Source: Opitutia bacterium | GTDB lineage: Bacteria > Verrucomicrobiota > Verrucomicrobiia > Opitutales > JANYDI01 | Direction: 5' to 3' | NCBI GenBank assembly: GCA_025363695.1 | Contig: JANYDI010000052.1 | Location: 1-10,779 of the forward strand | Length of the DNA: 10,779 nucleotides | Shown: in pieces, positions 7,430-10,779 of the stretch | Position numbering within the stretch: the first letter of the stretch is position 1 | How the letters are laid out: each line of letters begins with the position of its first letter | Notes under the pieces: generated by a model | The model's input: only the letters and a program-made list of their open reading frames with translations | Told to the model about the DNA's origin: nothing | Databases searched by the model: none | Position numbers and translations under genes: made by a program

Positions 7430-7557
7430 GGCCAAGGGGCGCTTGCGCCCCTTAGGATCCCCTACAGGTAGGCAATTTTACAAAATGCTAACGCATTTTG
7501 GTAAAATTGCCTACCTGGGAGGGTGATACTAAGACCTCCACAGATCGCGAAGCGATC
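7430..7557 (+). repeat. three-hairpin repeat, copy A4 (not at a gene 3' end)
   Basis: Hairpin 1 pairs 7434-7441 with 7446-7453 around CTTG. Hairpin 2 pairs 7465-7480 with 7502-7517 (16 bp, CAGGTAGGCAATTTTA) and continues into CAAAATGC/GCATTTTG (7481-7488/7493-7500), giving nearly 24 bp with one bulge. Hairpin 3 is GATCGC-GAA-GCGATC (7543-7557). It is the only copy that does not follow a gene in its own sense: it lies upstream of the MFS gene, pointing away from it. It faces A5 across element B1. Confidence 0.85.
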
Positions 7558-7599
7558 CGGGTGTATTATATGAACTAGGGTGTGTGATCAATCAAGTTA

Positions 7600-7844
7600 A
7601 ATTATTTATCAAACCACACATAAGGAGGCCTGAAGGGCCGGCAGATATGTAGCCCAGGGCGTAAGCCCTGGGTTTGGCATGGAAAACAAACTGGAGCCCT
7701 GTAAGGGCGGCACTAAAAACGTGCATACGAGTGTCGCCCCTGTAGGGCTCAAGGTCTTTTTCACCCTTAAACCCAGGGCTTACGCCCTGGGCTACATATC
7801 TGCCGGCCCTTCAGGCCTCCTTATGTGTGGTTTGTTAAATAATT
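7600..7844. repeat. B1: 245-bp inverted-repeat element
   Basis: The arms 7600-7675 and 7769-7844 are 76 nt each and reverse-complementary with one mismatch. Each arm contains CCCAGGGC-GTAA-GCCCTGGG as a nested hairpin plus AGGAGGCCTGAAGGGCC. Inside lies a second, imperfect inverted pair (7694-7714 and 7730-7750; GAGCCCTGTAAGGGCG against GAGCCCTACAGGGGCG). No ORF of note is inside, so any mobility would need functions supplied elsewhere. Similar palindromic repeats occur in other PVC-group genomes as far as I recall; this is not checked. Confidence 0.85.
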
Positions 7845-7859
7845 ATATTGATTAAATTC

Positions 7860-7983
7860 GATTCCGAAGGAATCTGTGGAGGCCTTAGTATGTCCTTCCC
7901 GATAGCGATTTTCCTAAAATGCGCTAGCATTTTAGAAAATCGCTATCGGAAAGGGGATCCAAGGGGACAACGTCCCCTTGGCC
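7860..7983 (-). repeat. three-hairpin 3'-end repeat, copy A5
   Basis: In the sense of the LacI-family gene it begins 13 nt after the stop. Hairpin 1 pairs CCAAGGGGAC (7959-7968) with 7972-7981. Hairpin 2 pairs 7899-7912 with 7936-7949 and continues into CTAAAATGC/GCATTTTAG (7914-7922/7927-7935). Hairpin 3 is GATTCC-GAA-GGAATC (7860-7874), in which two base pairs differ from the GATCGC/GCGATC of other copies with pairing kept. Confidence 0.85.
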
Positions 7984-7996
7984 CTTTCACTGTCAA

Positions 7997-9061
7997 CTAA
8001 ACTGCGGCACCTGCCATAGTCCCGACCTTGGTACTCATCCGCTCCTTAATTTCAGGAAGCAGAGGCAGGGAGAGGATTTGGTCCTTTTTGTTGGTGACGA
8101 GGTCTATGCTCATTTCGACAGCGGCGCGGCCCATTTTGAGGGATGAGACCTCCAGAATGGTCATGGGTGTGGCGCTGAGGGCGTGGAGCAGCTCACCGCC
8201 GCAGCCGGCCAAGGCGATATCATCAGGGATACGGATACCTTTTTTGAGGCAAACGCTTTCGAGCTTGAGGGCCGAGAGGTCGTCGTAGCAAATGACGGCC
8301 TGAGGAGCATCAGCGGCATTGAGCCACTCGTAACGCTCGTTATCATTGAGGCGATGCATCGAGAAAAGCTTGTGAGCGTAAATACGGTCCTTGAGACCGG
8401 CACTTTGCATGGCATCACGGTAGCCTTGGAGGCGATCCTTGAAGGAATAGTGCCCGGTGTCGTCTTCGTAACCTAAATAGGCGATACGCTTGAGGCCTTT
8501 TTGGATGAGGTGCTGAGTGAGGTCCCGAAACCCTTGATAGTCATCAAAATAGATGGCATTGAAGGGGCGTTTTTCGTAAATATAAACAACGGGATAGCCG
8601 CTGGTGAGGATACGATCTATGAGCCTGGGCGTCAACAAATGTGTATTGGTGGTCAAGAGGACATCGACTTGGTATTCCCTAAAAATTCTGGGGACCATTT
8701 CTGCATCCTTTGCAGGATCGGCAGGACGTCTGACGACATTCAAGTTGTAGTCGTGTATGGCTGCACGATCCGCAATGCCCACTTCAAGCATCGTAGGCAT
8801 GGAAAGGATACTCGGATCGGCTCCATCAAAAAAGCCAATACTGCGAAACTGGCGGGCCCGAATGGCTCTAGCGCCGGCATTGGGCTTGTACTTCCATTCT
8901 TCAGCCAATTTGCGCACACGTTTCACGGTTTTTTCGCTCACGCGGACGGTACCGGTGCTGCCGTTAAGTGCTACGGATACAGCCATGGGGCTAAGGCTTA
9001 GCGCTTTAGCAAGTTCCTTGATGGTGACCTTTGCAGGACGTTGTGGAGATACAGGAGACAT
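7997..9061 (-). CDS. LacI-family transcriptional regulator
   Basis: A 354-aa DNA-binding repressor/activator of the LacI/GalR family. Residues 12-60 form the helix-turn-helix (VTIKELAKALSLSPMAVSVALNG; recognition helix around SPMAVSVALN), followed by the hinge (YKPNAGARAIR, 58-68) and a periplasmic-binding-protein-like effector domain of usual length. The effector is probably a sugar or related metabolite and cannot be deduced. I prefer the ATG at 9061; the in-frame TTG at 9097 would add 12 residues and place the start next to an operator-like palindrome. There is no Shine-Dalgarno. No sugar gene adjoins it; downstream beyond the A4-B1-A5 block lies the MFS gene in the same direction. A promoter and two LacI-type palindromes in the leader suggest autoregulation. 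The stop is followed by repeat A5. Confidence 0.9.
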   Translation of the reverse strand: MSPVSPQRPAKVTIKELAKALSLSPMAVSVALNGSTGTVRVSEKTVKRVRKLAEEWKYKPNAGARAIRARQFRSIGFFDGADPSILSMPTMLEVGIADRAAIHDYNLNVVRRPADPAKDAEMVPRIFREYQVDVLLTTNTHLLTPRLIDRILTSGYPVVYIYEKRPFNAIYFDDYQGFRDLTQHLIQKGLKRIAYLGYEDDTGHYSFKDRLQGYRDAMQSAGLKDRIYAHKLFSMHRLNDNERYEWLNAADAPQAVICYDDLSALKLESVCLKKGIRIPDDIALAGCGGELLHALSATPMTILEVSSLKMGRAAVEMSIDLVTNKKDQILSLPLLPEIKERMSTKVGTMAGAAV

Positions 9062-9100
9062 TGTTTTTTTTATTTTTAAGGGTTGGGTATTCAACAAGTA

Positions 9101-9112
9101 GAAAGCGTTTTC
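9101..9112. promoter_or_regulatory. LacI-type operator-like palindrome 1
   Basis: GAAAGCGTTTTC is palindromic apart from one pair and fits the AANCGNTT core of many LacI/GalR-family operators (central CG with A/T-rich flanks). It lies between the predicted promoter and the ATG of the LacI-family gene, where bound repressor would block elongation. Confidence 0.55.
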
Positions 9113-9116
9113 TTAA

Positions 9117-9128
9117 AAGCGGTCGCTT
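9117..9128. promoter_or_regulatory. operator-like palindrome 2
   Basis: AAGCGGTCGCTT has perfect 5-bp arms around GT. It lies 4 bp from palindrome 1 with centres 16 bp apart. It has the same A/T-GCG flavour but not the central CG, so it may be a variant operator or a different site. Confidence 0.4.
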
Positions 9129-9151
9129 ATCCGAAACGAGACAGCACATTA

Positions 9152-9181
9152 CTCATATTTAACATCATTTGGTATTGTCAA
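9152..9181 (-). promoter_or_regulatory. candidate promoter of the LacI-family gene
   Basis: On the minus strand a consensus TTGACA (9181-9176) is followed after 18 nt by TATGAG (9157-9152), or after 17 nt by ATATGA. A transcript would start near 9145 and pass through both operator-like palindromes before the ATG at 9061. Confidence 0.6.
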
Positions 9182-9418
9182 AACAAAAATGTGATACGTG
9201 CTCTTTAGAAAAAGGCTTCAAAGCAAGTCCTTTAGGACCCTATTTTTACTGAAGATTCATTCTTTAGTAGTTGACAATCAATGAGTTACGTATTTTTAAA
9301 ACCCAGTCAAGGCAATTTTTAAACCCAAAAATTATGTTCTTGGCGTGAATAATATTTTCGCTTAGCCTCGGGCCCTACCCTAAAATTATTTCAATTTTCG
9401 TCTTCTCATTTTAAAAAC
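9182..9418 (+). promoter_or_regulatory. intergenic region upstream of the amidase, weak candidate promoter
   Basis: AT-rich, gene-free DNA upstream of the amidase. The best + strand candidate is TTGACA at 9271-9276 with TTTAAA at 9295-9300 (18-nt spacing, 4 of 6 matches in the -10), which would leave a leader of about 110 nt. A TAAAAT at 9381-9386 is an alternative -10 but lacks a -35. No Shine-Dalgarno precedes the ATG at 9419. A 4-bp hairpin near 9227-9238 is too weak to call. Confidence 0.3.
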
Positions 9419-10477
9419 ATGCGCCTTTTGTATCTATTTTTATGGCTTTACCTCCTGGGACCCTTAGGGCTGTCTGCTGGCCCGCCCAAAACCCTACGGG
9501 TGCACACCCTTGCGTACACACAGCTAGAAAGCTGCGCGCGCACCTGGGGCTTGGAAACGCAGGTGTTACCAGGAGCCAACAAAAAGCTAAAGGCCATACT
9601 GACGGAAACCCAAGGCGGGAAGAAACAAAAATGGGTTTTTAACGAAAATAATCGCGAGGCGTCCTGCGAGGGCGTAAAGCTTTATTTGGGGTTTTCAGCC
9701 ATCGTGCGCTTTGGGCAGTTTTATATTGCCCAAACCGATGTTGAAAGCAAACTACAGCCACTGACGCAGGCTTCCAAACGCTCACGTCGCCCCGGTGAGC
9801 CCATACGCATTGTGCTGGATCCAGGCCATGGCGGGAAAGACAAAGGTACCGTAGTTTCTGGAGTAACCGAAAAAAGCTTGTGCCTGAACCTCGCTAAAAA
9901 GCTTAAAACACGGCTCGAAGCCAAGGGCTATCGCGTCTTCCTTACGCGGACCCTCGACAGCACGGCCATCAGCCTGGAGGAACGCGCTCGCTTAGCAGCC
10001 CGCCATAAGGCAGATCTTTTTATCAGCCTACACATCAATGCCGCTGGAACAACGACCGCTTCTGGCATTGAGACCTATGCGTATACGCCCAGCAATGAGC
10101 CCTCGACCAGCAATGCGCACGTGGAGCCCAGTGATCGCAAGGTCCACCCAGCCCACCACAGCGGCGCACATAACACGCTGCTTGCCCACAGCCTGCAAAA
10201 ACAACTCCTGATAACCACGGGAGCCCAAGACCGCGGCGGCCCCCGCATGGGACGCTTCAAAGTCTTGCGCCTGTTGCAATCCACCGCCCCAGGGCATATG
10301 TGTCCAGGAGCCCTCGTCGAGCTGGGCTTCCTCACCCATCCCGAAGAAGGCGCCAAGCTCCAAACCCAGGCCTATCAGCAACGCTTGGTGGAGGGGCTGG
10401 TAAAGGGGGTAGAGAACTATGTGAAGGGGGGGTTTGTATTGAAAGGGAAAGGAGAAAGAAGAAGAGAGAAAGGGTAA
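9419..10477 (+). CDS. N-acetylmuramoyl-L-alanine amidase (Amidase_3), exported
   Basis: A 352-aa zinc-dependent hydrolase that cuts the amide bond between N-acetylmuramic acid and L-alanine of peptidoglycan, as AmiA/B/C do during daughter-cell separation. A hydrophobic N-terminus (residues 3-20) looks like a Sec signal peptide. Residues 22-115 form a small N-terminal domain of unclear type. The Amidase_3 domain spans about 128-336: VLDPGHGGKDKG with zinc ligand H137, E151 in the GVTEKS segment, SLHINA with H205, and catalytic E301 in ALVELGFLTHP. All expected metal and catalytic residues are present. The C-terminal tail after residue 337 is a Gly/Lys/Arg/Glu-rich stretch (KGKGERRREKG) coded by purine-rich DNA that resembles the flank of repeat copies A4 and A1, so it may derive from the repeat. 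It is divergent from the LacI-family gene; copy A6 follows the stop by 2 nt. Confidence 0.92.
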   Translation: MRLLYLFLWLYLLGPLGLSAGPPKTLRVHTLAYTQLESCARTWGLETQVLPGANKKLKAILTETQGGKKQKWVFNENNREASCEGVKLYLGFSAIVRFGQFYIAQTDVESKLQPLTQASKRSRRPGEPIRIVLDPGHGGKDKGTVVSGVTEKSLCLNLAKKLKTRLEAKGYRVFLTRTLDSTAISLEERARLAARHKADLFISLHINAAGTTTASGIETYAYTPSNEPSTSNAHVEPSDRKVHPAHHSGAHNTLLAHSLQKQLLITTGAQDRGGPRMGRFKVLRLLQSTAPGHMCPGALVELGFLTHPEEGAKLQTQAYQQRLVEGLVKGVENYVKGGFVLKGKGERRREKG

Positions 10478-10479
10478 AG

Positions 10480-10603
10480 GGCCAAGGGGCGCTTGCGCCC
10501 CTTGGATCCCCTCCGATAGGCAATTTTAAAAATGCTGGCGCATTTTATAAAATTGCCTATCGGGAAGGGTGATACAAGGCACCCTCCAGATCGCTTCGCG
10601 ATC
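10480..10603 (+). repeat. three-hairpin 3'-end repeat, copy A6
   Basis: It follows the amidase stop by 2 nt in the same sense. Hairpin 1 pairs CCAAGGGGCG (10482-10491) with 10496-10505 around CTTG. Hairpin 2 pairs 10513-10528 with 10548-10563 (16 bp, CCGATAGGCAATTTTA) and is capped by AAAATGC/GCATTTT (10529-10535/10540-10546). Hairpin 3 is GATCGC-TTC-GCGATC (10589-10603). Confidence 0.85.
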
Positions 10604-10630
10604 ATCAAAACAATGGAGTTATTTTTAATA

Positions 10631-10779
10631 AAACCACAAAATAGGAGGCCTGAAGGGCCGTCAGATATGTAGCCCAGGGCGTAAGCCCTGGGTTTACGGG
10701 TGAAAATTTTTTGAGCCCTACAGGGGCGACACTCCTATTCACATTTTTAGTGCCGCCCTTACAGGGCTCTGGTTTGTTT
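10631..10779. repeat. B2: second inverted-repeat element, cut by the window edge
   Basis: The left arm (10631-10695) matches the B1 arm with a few differences, including AGGAGGCCTGAAGGGCC and CCCAGGGC-GTAA-GCCCTGGG. The inner inverted pair is complete (10713-10733 and 10749-10769), and the right arm would lie beyond the window. The left core is GAGCCCTACAGGGGCG, the form that is on the right (reverse strand) in B1, so B2 has the opposite orientation to B1 on the + strand. The final bases (GGTTTGTTT) match the reverse complement of the B1 left-core flank. Confidence 0.8.

Noticed and set aside
8183..9001. Long + strand open frames opposite the LacI-family gene (8183-8476, 8501-9001)
   Set aside because: They are shadows of a gene with a textbook helix-turn-helix and effector domain on the minus strand; no domain is recognised in them.
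9226..9248. Small hairpin plus T-run (GTCC-TTTA-GGAC then TATTTTT) as a terminator
   Set aside because: A 4-bp stem with a gap before the T-run is too weak, and no + strand gene ends just before it.
407..10603. CRISPR array reading of the repeated palindromes
   Set aside because: The repeats are dispersed kilobases apart, vary in arm sequence and have genes between them, not short uniform spacers.
10300..10608. Short open frames across the amidase end and copy A6
   Set aside because: They overlap the amidase in other frames or run through repeat sequence, with low-complexity composition.

Overview
The window reads as a chromosomal segment from a Gram-negative-type bacterium with small transcription units and unusually rich intergenic repeats. 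A verrucomicrobial (Opitutae-like) or related PVC-group host is my best guess. The basis is the mix of a LacI-type regulator, an Amidase_3 cell-wall hydrolase, a chlamydia-like aromatic amino acid permease, an MFS carrier resembling those of intracellular bacteria, and the 'AGCCCAGGGC-GTAAGCCC' class of palindromic repeats. That placement is inference and not secure.

Layout. 1-557: no recognised gene; it holds a hairpin, a decayed inverted repeat, an orphan rho-independent terminator (280-310) and repeat copy A1. 558-1775 (-): HAAAP-family aromatic amino acid permease. 1894-4854 (+): a 986-aa soluble protein made of about nine degenerate ~100-residue helical repeats, followed 2 nt later by an 87-aa protein (4857-5120) that looks like a single unit of the same repeat. 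5121-5474: repeat copies A2 and A3 facing each other between convergent genes. 5476-7334 (-): an MFS transporter gene overlapping rsmI by 4 nt. 7335-7996: a gene-free block holding a large near-symmetrical composite, A4 - B1 - A5. 7997-9061 (-): LacI-family regulator with a promoter and two operator-like palindromes in its leader. 9419-10477 (+): exported N-acetylmuramoyl-L-alanine amidase. 10478-10779: copy A6 and a second, truncated B element.

The outstanding signal is repeat family A: six copies of a ~125-bp element, each built of three hairpins in fixed order (GC-rich hairpin 1, long AT-rich hairpin 2, short hairpin 3). Arm sequences differ between copies but change in compensating pairs, so base pairing is being conserved. 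Five of the six copies begin 1-25 nt after a stop codon, always hairpin 1 first in the sense of that gene, and every transcription unit whose 3' end lies in the window ends in one. This suggests a mobile or spreading 3'-end element working as a terminator, RNA-stability module or processing site, and in some genes it may supply the stop codon. A second family, B (~245 bp with 76-bp inverted arms), sits beside A copies.

Functionally the genes are housekeeping or nutrient genes (amino acid uptake, 16S rRNA methylation, MFS uptake, transcriptional regulation, peptidoglycan hydrolysis), plus one unrecognised two-gene operon for helical-repeat proteins. No phage, CRISPR, tRNA, rRNA or transposase gene was recognised.
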